Notes under the pieces: model-generated
Database searches by the model: none
Told to the model about the DNA's origin: nothing
What the model saw: the letters and a program-made list of their open reading frames with translations, nothing else
Source of the DNA: Actinomycetaceae bacterium
GTDB taxonomy: Bacteria; Actinomycetota; Actinomycetes; Actinomycetales; Actinomycetaceae
Length of the DNA stretch: 54,405 nt
Assembly: GCA_030532515.1 (NCBI GenBank)
Contig: JAUNKY010000011.1
Location: 1 to 54,405, forward strand
Direction: 5' to 3'
Part shown: positions 35,510 to 46,262 of the stretch, in pieces
How positions within the stretch are numbered: the first letter of the stretch is position 1
Layout: each line of letters begins with the position of its first letter
Made by a program: the position numbers and the translations under genes

Positions 35510-36858
35510 TGAGTGCAGTAACCTTCACTAAACCAGGCACCCTCACCCCAATCCTTTCTAAAGGCTGGGATGAAGGCCGCTCTTGGACCTTGGAATCCTA
35601 CCGCGCCCGCGGCGGCTACAAGGGCCTAGAAAAAGCCCTCACCATGGCACCTGCCGAAATCACCGAAGCCGTGAAAGCCTCTGGGCTACGCGGCCGTGGC
35701 GGCGCAGGCTTCCCCACCGGGTTAAAGTGGTCCTTCCTACCTCCAGACGACGGCAAGCCACGTTACCTGGTAGTAAATGCCGACGAATCCGAACCCGGCA
35801 CCTGTAAAGACATCCCACTGCTGATGGCAAACCCACACGCACTAATTGAAGGGATGGCAATTACTTCCCGAGCAATCCGCTGTGAACACGCCTTCATCTA
35901 CCTTCGCGGAGAAGTAGCGCACGTCTACCGCCGCCTCTTGGCAGCCGTACGCGAAGCTGAAGAAGCCGGCCTAATCGGCCAAGGTCTGGGACCCAACGGC
36001 GATTTCAACCTGCGTATCACCGCCCACGCCGGCGCTGGCGCCTACATCTGTGGTGAAGAAACCGCTCTGCTGGACTCCTTGGAAGGCCGCCGCGGACACC
36101 CACGTCTGAAGCCACCATTCCCCGCAGTTGCAGGCCTATACGCCCGCCCTACGGTGGTCAACAACGTTGAATCCGTCTCCCAGGTACCCGGTATCTTCGC
36201 CAACCCAGAAGGCTGGTTCACCGCAATGGGAACCGAAAAGTCCACTGGACACGGCTTCTTCTCAGTTTCCGGACACGTAAACAACCCGGGCCAGTTCGAA
36301 GCACCTTTCGGTATCACCATGCGCGAACTAATCGAAATGGCCGGTGGTATCCGCGACGGACACAAACTGAAGTTCTGGACCCCAGGTGGTTCTTCCACCC
36401 CGATCTTCACCGAAGCAGAGCTAGACGTTCCACTTGACTACGAATCTGTAGGCGCCGCCGGTTCCATGCTGGCTACCCGTGCGCTGCAGGTCTTCGACGA
36501 AACTACTTCCGTAGTTCGCGTAGTTACCCGCTGGACTGAGTTCTACCAGCACGAATCTTGCGGTAAATGTACTCCTTGCCGTGAAGGCACCTACTGGATG
36601 AAGCAAATCATGCTTCGCCTAGAAGCTGGACGCGGCCTGCCCGGAGACATCGACCTGTTGGACGAAATTGCTGGCAACATTGCCGGACGTTCCTTCTGCG
36701 CCCTCGGTGATGCGGCGGCAACCCCAGTTCGCAGTGCAATTGCCAAGTTCCGCGAAGAGTTCGAAGCCGGACTAACCCGCCCAGCTCGGGAACTATTCCC
36801 TTACGAAGCATCTGCTGTATTTTCCACTTCTGCTGCTAATCAGGGAGGTACTCGATGA
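35509..36858 (+). CDS. nuoF: NADH-quinone oxidoreductase subunit F
   Basis: A 449-residue subunit that binds NADH and FMN and one [4Fe-4S] cluster. NADH/FMN loops: G-R-G-G-A-G-F-P-T-G-L-K-W and N-A-D-E-S-E-P-G-T-C-K-D; then Y-I-C-G-E-E-T-A-L. The iron-sulfur motif is E-S-C-G-K-C-T-P-C-R-E-G with a fourth Cys in S-F-C-A-L-G-D. It overlaps nuoG by 4 bp (ATGA). Confidence 0.98.
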   Translation: MSAVTFTKPGTLTPILSKGWDEGRSWTLESYRARGGYKGLEKALTMAPAEITEAVKASGLRGRGGAGFPTGLKWSFLPPDDGKPRYLVVNADESEPGTCKDIPLLMANPHALIEGMAITSRAIRCEHAFIYLRGEVAHVYRRLLAAVREAEEAGLIGQGLGPNGDFNLRITAHAGAGAYICGEETALLDSLEGRRGHPRLKPPFPAVAGLYARPTVVNNVESVSQVPGIFANPEGWFTAMGTEKSTGHGFFSVSGHVNNPGQFEAPFGITMRELIEMAGGIRDGHKLKFWTPGGSSTPIFTEAELDVPLDYESVGAAGSMLATRALQVFDETTSVVRVVTRWTEFYQHESCGKCTPCREGTYWMKQIMLRLEAGRGLPGDIDLLDEIAGNIAGRSFCALGDAAATPVRSAIAKFREEFEAGLTRPARELFPYEASAVFSTSAANQGGTR

Positions 36859-39437
36859 GCACCCCAAACATGGTTAATCTAACCATCGACGGCACCCCCG
36901 TTAGCGTCCCTGCGGGCACGCTAATCATCCGTGCCGCCGAAACCGTGGGCATCCGCATCCCACGTTTCTGCGACCACCCACTGCTAAAGCCAGTTGGCGC
37001 TTGCCGTCAGTGTCTAGTCGAAGTGGCCATGCCAGACCGTGAAGGCGTAGTTCGCCCCATGCCAAAGCCACAGACTTCCTGCACCATGACCGTCATGGAA
37101 GGCATGGAAGTTAAGACTCAACGCACTTCTGAAGTAGCCGAAAAGGCACAGAAGGGCATCATGGAGTTCCTGCTCATCAACCACCCACTTGACTGTCCAA
37201 TTTGTGACAAGGGTGGCGAATGCCCACTCCAGAACCAAGCCATGAGCGAAGGCCGCGAAAAGAGCCGCTTCGTAGACGCAAAGCGCACTTTCGCTAAGCC
37301 AATTAAACTCTCAACCCAGATCATGCTGGACCGCGAACGCTGCATCCTCTGTCAGCGTTGTGTACGTTTCTCAAAGGAAATCGCCGGCGATGCCTTCATT
37401 GATCTGCAAGGACGCGGCGCCGGTACGGCCCCAACTGACCACCACTACTTCATGGGCGAACAGATCGGCACCTTCGATACCCAGGTACTGGGCTTCTACA
37501 ATGCCGACCTGAACCCAACCGGTCACGACCTGACCCCAGCCGAAGGCTGCGCCGGACCATACGGTAAGCCGGGCGTAGCAGGTTCTCTAACTGCCGGTCC
37601 TACCGGTGACGCCGAACTAGATGAAACCGGTCGCCCCTTCGCCTCCTACTTCTCTGGAAACACCATCCAGATCTGTCCAGTAGGCGCCCTGACCGCAGCC
37701 TCCTACCGCTTCCGCGGCCGCCCCTTCGACCTGGTCTCAACCCCTTCAGTTACCGAACACGACGCTTCCGGTTCTGCCATTCGCGTGGACATTCGCCGCG
37801 GTGAAGTAGTCCGTCGCCTGGCTGGGGAAGACGCCAAGGTAAACGAAGAGTGGATTACAGACAAGGATCGCTTCGCCTACCAGTGGGCAACTACCAGCAA
37901 CCGCCTTCAGAAGCCACTGGTACGTAAAGACGGCGAACTGGTGGAAACCTCCTGGTCCGAAGCGCTGCAGGTAGCTGCAGCTGGCTTGGCTAAGGCACAA
38001 GAATCCGGTCGCTCAGTACTGCTTCCGGGTGGTCGCCTGACCGTTGAAGATGCCTACGCCTGGTCTAAGTTCGCACGCGTTGTGCTGGGCACCAACCAGA
38101 TCGACCAGCGTGTCCGCACCACTTCCGGTGAAGAATCGAAGTTCCTCGGCGCCTACGTTGCTGGTAAGGGCTTAGATGTAACCTACCAACAGTTGGAAAA
38201 CGCCGGTCGCGTTCTGCTAGTTGGCTTGGAAGCAGAAGACGAAATCGGCTCCGTCTTCCTACGCCTCCGCAAGGGTGTAAACGCTGGCAAGGTAAAGGTC
38301 AGCGTAGTTGCGCCATTCACCACTAACTCCACGCGTAAGCTCTCTGCAGAGCTACTTCGCGCTGTTCCTGGTAACGAACCAGCCGTGCTGGCAGCTATTG
38401 ATGGCACTTTGGCTGAAGAACTTGCCAGCGGTCTGATCCTTGTAGGTGAACGCGCAGTGGAAACCCCGGGTCTCTACACGGCAGTGGCTGAACTAGCTAC
38501 CCGCACCGGCGCCCGTTTAGCTTGGATTCCACGTCGCGCCGGCGAACGTGGTGGGCTTGACGCAGGTCTGAACCCACTCCTCCTACCTTTCGGACGCCCA
38601 GTTGCAGATGCTGCTGCGCGCGCCGAAGTAGAAGCGATTTGGGGAGCCACCCTGCCTGAAGCACATGCCCATTGCACGAAGAACATCGTGGCTAAGGCAG
38701 CTGCCGAATCATACGACGCAGTGATTACCGGTGGCGTTGACCACCGCGATATGCCAAACCCAGTAGAGTTCGTCACCGCTTTGGAAAACGCTCAGTTCGT
38801 GTTGGCTTTGGAAGTCAACCGCACGGTCGTTACCGAGCTGGCAGACGTAGTTCTTCCAGTCGCACCAGCTGCGGAAAAGAACGGTACCTTCATTAACTGG
38901 GAAGGCCGCCTGCGTCCATTCGGACAGGCCCTGGCCAGCCGTTCTCTCACCGACCGCGACGTGCTCAACCGTCTGGCAATCGAGCTCGGCCACCAGCTGG
39001 GCCTGGAAACTTTGAAGACTACCCACGCAGAAATCAACCAGCTGATGGGCTACCGCGGCGCACGCACCGAAAAACCTGCTGTAGCAGCCGAAGCTGTACC
39101 GGCAGTGGCTAACGGCCAGGCAATCTTGGCAACTCACAAGCCAATGCTCGACGCCGGCCTGTTACAAGCAGGTGCTCCGGAACTAGCTGGCACCGCCCGC
39201 AAGCCGGTTGCCCGTTTGGCAGCAGAAACCGCTGCCTCCCTGGGAATTTCCGAGGGCGCTCTGCTGGAAGTCTCCACTGAAAAGGGAGCTATTCAACTGC
39301 CGCTGGTAATCGCTGATTTACCTGCCGGAGTAGTGTGGTTGCCACAGTGCTCTGCCGGATCTTTTGTAAACGTAACTTTGGGAGCTAAGAACGGCTCTGT
39401 AGTAAACATCGCAGCTAGCTCGGAGGTGACTCGATGA
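36855..39437 (+). CDS. nuoG: NADH-quinone oxidoreductase subunit G
   Basis: An 860-residue subunit. The N-terminus has the [2Fe-2S] ferredoxin domain (R-F-C-D-H-P, G-A-C-R-Q-C-L-V-E-V). The His/Cys cluster segment H-P-L-D-C-P-I-C-D-K-G-G-E-C-P-L-Q and the C-I-L-C-Q-R-C-V-R-F motif follow. Residues beyond about 300 form the molybdopterin-oxidoreductase-like domain with no sign of a bound cofactor. One CGCCCTCG word lies in reverse near its 3' end. It overlaps nuoH by 4 bp. Confidence 0.97.
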   Translation: MSTPNMVNLTIDGTPVSVPAGTLIIRAAETVGIRIPRFCDHPLLKPVGACRQCLVEVAMPDREGVVRPMPKPQTSCTMTVMEGMEVKTQRTSEVAEKAQKGIMEFLLINHPLDCPICDKGGECPLQNQAMSEGREKSRFVDAKRTFAKPIKLSTQIMLDRERCILCQRCVRFSKEIAGDAFIDLQGRGAGTAPTDHHYFMGEQIGTFDTQVLGFYNADLNPTGHDLTPAEGCAGPYGKPGVAGSLTAGPTGDAELDETGRPFASYFSGNTIQICPVGALTAASYRFRGRPFDLVSTPSVTEHDASGSAIRVDIRRGEVVRRLAGEDAKVNEEWITDKDRFAYQWATTSNRLQKPLVRKDGELVETSWSEALQVAAAGLAKAQESGRSVLLPGGRLTVEDAYAWSKFARVVLGTNQIDQRVRTTSGEESKFLGAYVAGKGLDVTYQQLENAGRVLLVGLEAEDEIGSVFLRLRKGVNAGKVKVSVVAPFTTNSTRKLSAELLRAVPGNEPAVLAAIDGTLAEELASGLILVGERAVETPGLYTAVAELATRTGARLAWIPRRAGERGGLDAGLNPLLLPFGRPVADAAARAEVEAIWGATLPEAHAHCTKNIVAKAAAESYDAVITGGVDHRDMPNPVEFVTALENAQFVLALEVNRTVVTELADVVLPVAPAAEKNGTFINWEGRLRPFGQALASRSLTDRDVLNRLAIELGHQLGLETLKTTHAEINQLMGYRGARTEKPAVAAEAVPAVANGQAILATHKPMLDAGLLQAGAPELAGTARKPVARLAAETAASLGISEGALLEVSTEKGAIQLPLVIADLPAGVVWLPQCSAGSFVNVTLGAKNGSVVNIAASSEVTR

Positions 39438-40795
39438 GTTCTCAACTATTGGCTGTAACCGTGCCTTTCGCACCCCCAACTACGCAGCCCGCAGACTTCA
39501 GCCAAGATACCTGGTGGATTACCCTGATCAAGGCTGTATTCATCGTGGTCTTCTTGATCACCTCCGTGGTTTTGGCACTGTGGGTTGAACGCCGTGGTCT
39601 GGCACGTATGCAAACTCGTCCCGGCCCGAACGTAGCTGGCCCATTAGGTCTTTTCCAAGCCTTCGCTGACGCGGTAAAGCTGCTGTTCAAAGAAGATATT
39701 TGGACTGATAAAGCAGATAAGTTCATCTACTTCATCGCTCCGATCATCTCTGCTTTCAGCGCCTTCATGGTGTTCGCAGTAATCCCATTTGGTCCAAACA
39801 CCAACATTTTGGGCTACAACACCCCGCTACAGCTAACCGATATGCCAGTGGCAATCCTCTACATTCTGGCAATCGCCTCGCTGGGTCTGTACGGCATCGT
39901 CCTGGGCGGTTGGTCTGCCCAATCCACCCTACCTCTGCTGGGTTCAGTTCGTTCTGCCGCGCAGGTGATTTCTTACGAACTAGCGATGTCCATGTCCCTA
40001 GTTTCGGTCTTCATCGTGGCGGGCTCGATGTCCACCTCCCAAATCGTGGCTTCCCAAGACCGCGTTTGGTGGGCATTCGCCCTGGCCCCTGCTTTCATCG
40101 TTTACATCATTTCGATGATCGGTGAAGTTAACCGTCTGCCATTTGACCTTCCAGAAGCAGAAGGTGAAATTGTGGCCGGTCACATGACCGAATATTCGTC
40201 GATGAAGTTCGCCTGGTACTTCCTGGGCGAATACATCAACATGTTCAACGTTTCGGCAGTTGCCACCACCGTCTTCCTTGGCGGCTGGCATGCCCCCTTC
40301 TTCCTCTCATACGTTCCTTGGTTCGATTTCAACGCCTACGGACTTCCATTCGTCTGGTTCGTTTTGAAACTCTGGGCCGTATTCTTCTTCATGGTCTGGA
40401 CCCGCGGTACCTTGCTGCGTTTCCGCTACGATCAGTTCATGGCCTTGGGCTGGAAGATCCTCATCCCAGTCTCTTTGGTCTGGTTGGTAATCGTCGCCGT
40501 CATGCGCGCCGTAAACAACTGGCTCTCTGACTGGAACAACTACTTCCTAGCAGGCGTTTTCGGTCTGCTGGTAATCATGCTGGCAGTTTCCTTCCTGGCA
40601 GGGGATAAGGGCGAAACCGCAGAAACCACCCAAACCGGTGAGTTCGACGCTTTCGCAGGCGGCTACCCAGTACCGCCACTACCGGGACAGACTCTACCTG
40701 TTTCTCCCCGCGCCGGCCGCGTCCGCGCATCCGCGGGAGAAAAAGAAACCGCTTCCGTAACTGCAGTTGCTGAAAAGGAGGGCGACAATGACTGA
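39434..40795 (+). CDS. nuoH: NADH-quinone oxidoreductase subunit H
   Basis: A 453-residue, eight-helix membrane subunit at the quinone entry. Typical segments: [31 protein letters not shown] and [13 protein letters not shown]. The last 60 residues form a hydrophilic tail ([10 protein letters not shown] onwards) that is absent from proteobacterial NuoH but common in actinobacteria. The nuoI ribosome-binding site (AAGGAGG) lies in its last codons. Confidence 0.97.
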   Translation: MSSQLLAVTVPFAPPTTQPADFSQDTWWITLIKAVFIVVFLITSVVLALWVERRGLARMQTRPGPNVAGPLGLFQAFADAVKLLFKEDIWTDKADKFIYFIAPIISAFSAFMVFAVIPFGPNTNILGYNTPLQLTDMPVAILYILAIASLGLYGIVLGGWSAQSTLPLLGSVRSAAQVISYELAMSMSLVSVFIVAGSMSTSQIVASQDRVWWAFALAPAFIVYIISMIGEVNRLPFDLPEAEGEIVAGHMTEYSSMKFAWYFLGEYINMFNVSAVATTVFLGGWHAPFFLSYVPWFDFNAYGLPFVWFVLKLWAVFFFMVWTRGTLLRFRYDQFMALGWKILIPVSLVWLVIVAVMRAVNNWLSDWNNYFLAGVFGLLVIMLAVSFLAGDKGETAETTQTGEFDAFAGGYPVPPLPGQTLPVSPRAGRVRASAGEKETASVTAVAEKEGDND

Positions 40796-41456
40796 GCGCC
40801 GCCCAGAAGACGAAATGCTATATGAGCACGATCCAAAGGGATTCCTGGGGGAACTCTTCGCCCCTATCGCAGGCTATGGGGTAACCATTACCTCATTCTT
40901 CCGCCCTACGGTAACTGAACAGTATCCCTTCGAGGGTCCCTATGTAATGCCACGCTTCCACGGCCGCCACCAGCTGAACCGCTACGCGGACGGTCTGGAA
41001 AAGTGCATTGGCTGTGAACTATGCGCCTGGGCTTGTCCCGCAGACGCCATCTTGGTTGAAGCAGCTAACAACACCCCAGAAGCCCAGTACGCGCCCGGCG
41101 AACGCTACGGCCGCGTCTACCAGGTGAACTACCTGCGCTGCGTTTTCTGTGGTCTGTGTATGGAAGCTTGCCCAACTCGCGCGCTCACCATGTCTACCGA
41201 CTTCGAACTGGCAGACTACAAGCGTGCCGATTTGATCTACGAAAAGCACCAGATTCTGGCGCCACTTGAAGACGGCATGTTGGCGGCACCGCACCCAATG
41301 GTAGAAGGCCTCACCGATGGTGACTACTACCGCGGGGCAGTGACTGGACCAACCCAAGCCCAGGTAGACTGGGTACGCGAACACCGTCCGGAAGACCCTA
41401 CCTTAGCGCGCGCCGCTAAAGCCGTAGTATTAGCGCAACAGGAGTCAGTCAAATGA
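40788..41456 (+). CDS. nuoI: NADH-quinone oxidoreductase subunit I
   Basis: A 222-residue subunit with two [4Fe-4S] clusters that wire electrons to NuoB. The two ferredoxin motifs are [12 protein letters not shown] and [13 protein letters not shown] chose the ATG at 40788 because AAGGAGG is 7 bp upstream; the frame extends 7 codons further without a site. It overlaps nuoH by 8 bp and nuoJ by 4 bp. Confidence 0.97.
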   Translation: MTERRPEDEMLYEHDPKGFLGELFAPIAGYGVTITSFFRPTVTEQYPFEGPYVMPRFHGRHQLNRYADGLEKCIGCELCAWACPADAILVEAANNTPEAQYAPGERYGRVYQVNYLRCVFCGLCMEACPTRALTMSTDFELADYKRADLIYEKHQILAPLEDGMLAAPHPMVEGLTDGDYYRGAVTGPTQAQVDWVREHRPEDPTLARAAKAVVLAQQESVK

Positions 41457-42415
41457 TGCCAGCGTTTCTTGAGAACACGCCACAAATGTCCGGCTGGGGA
41501 GAAGCCATCCTCTTCACCGTGGTCGCCCTCGTAATGATTGCCGGCGCCCTGGGCGTACTCTTCCTAAAGAAGGCAGCCTACGCCGCAATCTCAATGGTGG
41601 TAGTCATGGTTGGTCTGGCCATCCTCTACCTGATGCACGCAGCTCCTTTCATGGGCATCGTCCAAATCGTGGTTTACACCGGCGCAATCATGATGCTCTT
41701 CCTCTTCGTGCTGATGATGATCGGTTTGCATGCCTCTGACGAATACCAGACGCAGAACCGTTCCAACATCTTCATCGCAGTAGCAATCGCCGGTGTCCTC
41801 TTCCTGGGGCTTGCCGTGCCAGTAGCCCTTTCGAAAATGCCAGCTTCTGGCGAATTCAAGGGCGAACCATTCTCAGATGCTCCGGTAGAAGAACTGGCCG
41901 GTACCATCTTCGGAAACTACTGGTTCTCAATGGAACTATCCGGCATGCTGCTGATCGTGGCCGTAGTCGGCGCAGTTTTGCTCACCAACGCAGACCGCCT
42001 CACCAAGCGTCACACGCAACGCACCGTGGTGGAAGCCAAGATGGCAGCTTACGCTGCCCGCGGCCGCCACGTGGGTCAGATGACTGCTCCGGGCGTGTAC
42101 GCCCAGTCAACTTCCGTAGACGTGGGTGCACTCTCTGGTGAAACCTTGGAAGTCGTAAACGAATCCATCCCACGTGTACTGCGCGTTCGCGGTTTGGACC
42201 GTTCCATCGGCAACCTTGATCCAAAACTGGCTACCGACCTGCGTCGCGCACAGCAAGGCGACAACGAAAACGCTATTCACGGCCAGGCATCTGTGGCCCG
42301 GGTCGGACAATCTCAAGCTTGGGGTATGGGCGGTCACGCCGCTGAAACCGGACTGGTGCAGCATGAAGAACCCACCCCTGCAAAGAACGATGCTGAAGGC
42401 GAGGAACAGAACTGA
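41453..42415 (+). CDS. nuoJ: NADH-quinone oxidoreductase subunit J
   Basis: A 320-residue membrane subunit with five helices in the first 185 residues (core [16 protein letters not shown]). A hydrophilic C-terminal tail of about 130 residues follows, with [13 protein letters not shown] and an acidic end. The tail is common in actinobacterial NuoJ and of unknown role. Its stop overlaps the nuoK start (TGATG). Confidence 0.96.
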   Translation: MMPAFLENTPQMSGWGEAILFTVVALVMIAGALGVLFLKKAAYAAISMVVVMVGLAILYLMHAAPFMGIVQIVVYTGAIMMLFLFVLMMIGLHASDEYQTQNRSNIFIAVAIAGVLFLGLAVPVALSKMPASGEFKGEPFSDAPVEELAGTIFGNYWFSMELSGMLLIVAVVGAVLLTNADRLTKRHTQRTVVEAKMAAYAARGRHVGQMTAPGVYAQSTSVDVGALSGETLEVVNESIPRVLRVRGLDRSIGNLDPKLATDLRRAQQGDNENAIHGQASVARVGQSQAWGMGGHAAETGLVQHEEPTPAKNDAEGEEQN

Positions 42416-42714
42416 TGAGCCTCTACTTTTACCTATTCCTAGCACTAGCGCTATTTTCTATCGGCGCTGCCACCGTGCTGGTGCGACGCTCAGCAGTCAT
42501 CTCATTGATGGGCGTTGAACTAATGCTGAATGCCACCAACTTGGTGTTCGTAACCTTCGCTCGCATGTTCAGCGACTTCAACGGACAAGTCATGGCCTTC
42601 TTCGTCATGGTCGTTGCCGCCGCTGAAGTAGTAGTTGGCCTGGCAATCGTTGTAACCATCTTCCGCTCACGACGGACTACCTCCGTCGATGAATCGAACC
42701 TACTGAAGAACTGA
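42415..42714 (+). CDS. nuoK: NADH-quinone oxidoreductase subunit K
   Basis: A 99-residue, three-helix subunit of the proton path. The buried glutamates are visible in [11 protein letters not shown] and [10 protein letters not shown]. The usual size for the family. Confidence 0.97.
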   Translation: MSLYFYLFLALALFSIGAATVLVRRSAVISLMGVELMLNATNLVFVTFARMFSDFNGQVMAFFVMVVAAAEVVVGLAIVVTIFRSRRTTSVDESNLLKN

Positions 42715-42724
42715 GGAAGCAAAT

Positions 42725-44695
42725 ATGACTCAACTAATGCACCTTCCTCTCAGCCCCGCTGACCCGGCACCGGTAATTCCCGCAACGGGAATCGCCACCT
42801 ACGCCTGGCTGATGATTGCCGTCCCACTGGTAGTCTCACTTGGCCTACTGATCGCCGGACGCGTATCCGACCGCTGGGGACACTGGGTAGCGGTAATCGC
42901 CTCCTGGTTCTCCTTCGGCCTGGGCTTCGCGATTTTCCTACAAATCTTCGCAGAAAGCTACGAATCCTCTCGCTTGAACCTCCACCTCTTCAGCTGGATC
43001 CCAGCAGGTGAGTTCAGCGTTGACTTTGGGCTGCTCTTAGACCCACTGTCACTAACTTTCGTAATGCTGGTAACCTTCGTAGGTTCCTTAATCCACGTTT
43101 ACGCAGTTGCGTACATGGAACATGACAAGGACCGTCGCCGGTTCTTCGCCTACCTAAACCTCTTCATCGCCGCCATGCTCACCCTGGTACTGGGTAACTC
43201 TTACGCAGTACTATTCATGGGTTGGGAAGGCGTAGGCTTAGCCTCCTACCTGCTGATCGGCTTCTGGAACTACGTTCCTGACTACGCCTCGGCCGCTAAG
43301 AAAGCCTTCGTCATGAACCGTGTCGGCGACATGGGTCTGCTGCTAGCCATGATGACGATGTTTGCCGGATACGGCAGCGTTGACTTCACCGCGGTTGCAG
43401 AAGCTGCCCCACGCGGTGGTACTGAAATTGCAACTCTGATCGGCCTGTTCCTGCTGGTAGCAGCCTGTGGTAAGTCCGCTCAGTTCCCGCTGCAAGCCTG
43501 GCTAGGCGACGCAATGGCGGGCCCAACCCCAGTATCCGCGCTGATTCACGCAGCTACCATGGTTACCGCCGGCGTCTACCTGGTAGTACGCTCTGGCGGA
43601 ATCTACCTGGAAGCTCCAATCGCCGCAACTGCCGTAGCCGTCATTGGCGCAATCACCCTGCTCTTCGGCGCTATTGTTGGTACCGCCAAGGACGACATGA
43701 AGAAGGTCCTAGCAGCTTCCACCATGAGCCAAATTGGCTACATGATGCTCGGTGCCGGGTTGGGGCCAATCGGTTGGGCATTCGCCATCTTCCACCTGTT
43801 CACCCACGGGTTCTTCAAGGCCCTTATGTTCTTGGGAGCAGGCTCAGTTATGCACGGCATGAACGACGAAGTAAATATGCGCAAGTTCGGTGCCTTGAAT
43901 AAGGCAATGCGCATCACCTGGATCACCTTCGCCGCCGGCTGGCTGGCAATCTTGGGCGTGCCACCATTCGCAGGCTACTACTCAAAGGACCTGCTGATCG
44001 AACACGCTTTCACCGCCAACCACTTCGGCAATCAAGAAGCCATTTGGGCTGGCTGGGTATTCGGTCTGGTAGCGCTGGTAGGCGCTGGTATCACCGCCTT
44101 CTACATGTCCCGCCTGTTCTTCATGACCTTCCACGGCAAGCAGCGTTGGACCGAAGATGAGTTCCACCCACACGAAAGCTCCCCACTGATGACCATCCCA
44201 ATGATCATCCTGGCGGTAGGAGCCTCTGCAATGGGTATCGTCCTTTCTTGGAACAACAACTTCGTCAACTGGCTGTTCCCCGTCTTTGGACACGCAGAAC
44301 ACCACGAGCCAGTAATCCCAATCTTGGCTATCCAGATCCTCACCTTCGCCGTCATCATCATCGGTGCCGGCCTGGCCTACAAGCTCTACCACGTAGACGA
44401 AGTCTCAGTAGCAGTGCCAGCTGGCAACGGTTTGGTACACGCAGCTCGCAACGACCTGTACCAAGATCAGATCAACGACGCGCTCTTCGTTACCCCTACC
44501 AACGCAGTTATGCGTGGGGTAGTAGCCGCCGACAAGTACGCGGTAGACGGTGCAGTACACGGTCTGGCTAAGCTCTCAACTAAGTTGGGCGCCACGGTAA
44601 GTCGCACGCAGACTGGCTACGTGCGTGGCTACGCCGGCTACATCCTGGCAGGTGTCGTAGCCGCCCTACTCGCAGTTCTGGCTTTCCAGTTCTAA
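42725..44695 (+). CDS. nuoL: NADH-quinone oxidoreductase subunit L
   Basis: A 656-residue antiporter-like proton-pumping subunit, the largest of the membrane arm. Typical parts: G-W-E-G-V-G-L-A-S-Y-L-L-I-G-F-W (pump Glu), K-S-A-Q-F-P-L-Q-A-W-L-G-D-A-M, and P-V-S-A-L-I-H-A-A-T-M-V-T-A-G-V-Y. The C-terminus carries the lateral helix region. GAGGAAGC precedes the ATG, 10 bp after nuoK. Confidence 0.98.
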   Translation: MTQLMHLPLSPADPAPVIPATGIATYAWLMIAVPLVVSLGLLIAGRVSDRWGHWVAVIASWFSFGLGFAIFLQIFAESYESSRLNLHLFSWIPAGEFSVDFGLLLDPLSLTFVMLVTFVGSLIHVYAVAYMEHDKDRRRFFAYLNLFIAAMLTLVLGNSYAVLFMGWEGVGLASYLLIGFWNYVPDYASAAKKAFVMNRVGDMGLLLAMMTMFAGYGSVDFTAVAEAAPRGGTEIATLIGLFLLVAACGKSAQFPLQAWLGDAMAGPTPVSALIHAATMVTAGVYLVVRSGGIYLEAPIAATAVAVIGAITLLFGAIVGTAKDDMKKVLAASTMSQIGYMMLGAGLGPIGWAFAIFHLFTHGFFKALMFLGAGSVMHGMNDEVNMRKFGALNKAMRITWITFAAGWLAILGVPPFAGYYSKDLLIEHAFTANHFGNQEAIWAGWVFGLVALVGAGITAFYMSRLFFMTFHGKQRWTEDEFHPHESSPLMTIPMIILAVGASAMGIVLSWNNNFVNWLFPVFGHAEHHEPVIPILAIQILTFAVIIIGAGLAYKLYHVDEVSVAVPAGNGLVHAARNDLYQDQINDALFVTPTNAVMRGVVAADKYAVDGAVHGLAKLSTKLGATVSRTQTGYVRGYAGYILAGVVAALLAVLAFQF

Positions 44696-44714
44696 GCACC
44701 AAGGAGAGAAAGAA

Positions 44715-46262
44715 ATGTTCGAAACTATTTCAAGCACTTTCCCAGTGCTATCCATCCTAGTTGCGCTCCCAGCCTTGGCTGGCGTGCTCATCTTGGCAGT
44801 AAAGCCACTGCAAAAAGCAGGTCGCTACGTGGCCGTGGCAGTTTCCCTGGTAGAACTGCTCCTGGTCCTCTTTGCCGCCACCCAAATTAACTGGGGTGCT
44901 AAGGCAACCTACCAACTGACAGAAACCTACAGCTGGATTCCACAGCTGGGAATCAGCTGGGCACTGGGTGTTACCCAGCTTTCCCTGGTTATGATTATCC
45001 TGGCTTTGGCATTAGTTCCAATCGTGCTGGTTGCAGCCTGGAACGAAGACCAGCGGAGCGCTAACCCAACTGTAGAAGCAGGACGTTACGCCGCCCTGAT
45101 TCTGCTCTTGGAAGCTTTCATGGTGCTGATCTTCGCTGCCCGCGACGTCGCAGTATTTTACTTCGCATTCGAAGCAATGCTGATTCCGCTCTACTTCATG
45201 ATCGGACGTTACGGAGTGGGTAACGCAAAGGCAGCCGCAGTTAAGTTCCTGCTGTACTCGTTGGCCGGCGGTCTGGTAATGCTCGCAGGCGTTATCACCC
45301 TGTTCGTCTACTCGGGGCGCGCTGCCGGTGCCTTCCTGTTGGAAACCCTGGCTCAGAACCAACTGCCTTTCAACGTAGAACTGGGAATCTTCATTACCTT
45401 CTTCATCGCCTTTGCGATTAAAGCTCCGATGGTTCCACTACACACCTGGCTTCCAGATACGGCAGCTGCCGCTCGTCCGGGAACTTCCGTACTGCTGGTA
45501 GGCGTCCTCGATAAGATCGGCACCTACGGTATGATTGCACTCTGCCTGCCGCTATTCCCGAACGCTTCAGCATACGCCGCCCCGGTAATCATCGCCCTGG
45601 CACTAGTCTCTATCATCTACGGTGGTTTTGCCGCCATTGGCCAAAGCGATCTGATGCGCCTGGTATCCTTCACCTCTGTCTCTCACTTCGGTTTCATGGT
45701 GTTGGGTATTTACGTGGGCTCTGCAATCGCAATGACCGGCGCAATGTTCTACATGGTTGCTCACGGCGTTTCTATCGCTGCGATGTTCCTGATTTCTGGT
45801 TACCTAACCCAGCAAACCGGCTCCCGAGCAATCGCCGACTACCGTGGCATGCAACGCGTCACCCCAGTTCTGGCAGGCACCTGGCTGGTTGCTGGCCTGG
45901 CTTCGGTGGCTCTCCCAGGTCTTTCCGGATTCGTACCTGAATACCTTGTACTAATCGGCACCTGGAAGATGCTGCCAGCTGCAGCTGTAGTTGCCGTCTT
46001 CGGCGTAGTTCTAGCAGCTCTCTACCTACTGGTTCCATACCAGAAGATCTTTACCGGTCCAGTACCTGAAAAGACCAGCCAGTTCACCGACCTTAACGTT
46101 CGCGAAAAGGTCACCGTAGCGCCTCTGCTAGTAGCCATGGTGGTACTGGGTATCTGGTCAGCTCCGCTAGTTTCAGCACTGACCCCGGTTTCTGACACCT
46201 CGGTAGAAATCTTCCACAGCGCTCCCATTGAAAAAGCTCAGACTGAAGGGAACTCAAAGTGA
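44715..46262 (+). CDS. nuoM: NADH-quinone oxidoreductase subunit M
   Basis: A 515-residue antiporter-like pump subunit. Signatures: F-Y-F-A-F-E-A-M-L-I-P-L-Y-F-M-I-G (pump Glu) and K-A-P-M-V-P-L-H-T-W-L-P-D. AAGGAGAG lies upstream of the ATG. The end overlaps nuoN by GTGA. Confidence 0.98.
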   Translation: MFETISSTFPVLSILVALPALAGVLILAVKPLQKAGRYVAVAVSLVELLLVLFAATQINWGAKATYQLTETYSWIPQLGISWALGVTQLSLVMIILALALVPIVLVAAWNEDQRSANPTVEAGRYAALILLLEAFMVLIFAARDVAVFYFAFEAMLIPLYFMIGRYGVGNAKAAAVKFLLYSLAGGLVMLAGVITLFVYSGRAAGAFLLETLAQNQLPFNVELGIFITFFIAFAIKAPMVPLHTWLPDTAAAARPGTSVLLVGVLDKIGTYGMIALCLPLFPNASAYAAPVIIALALVSIIYGGFAAIGQSDLMRLVSFTSVSHFGFMVLGIYVGSAIAMTGAMFYMVAHGVSIAAMFLISGYLTQQTGSRAIADYRGMQRVTPVLAGTWLVAGLASVALPGLSGFVPEYLVLIGTWKMLPAAAVVAVFGVVLAALYLLVPYQKIFTGPVPEKTSQFTDLNVREKVTVAPLLVAMVVLGIWSAPLVSALTPVSDTSVEIFHSAPIEKAQTEGNSK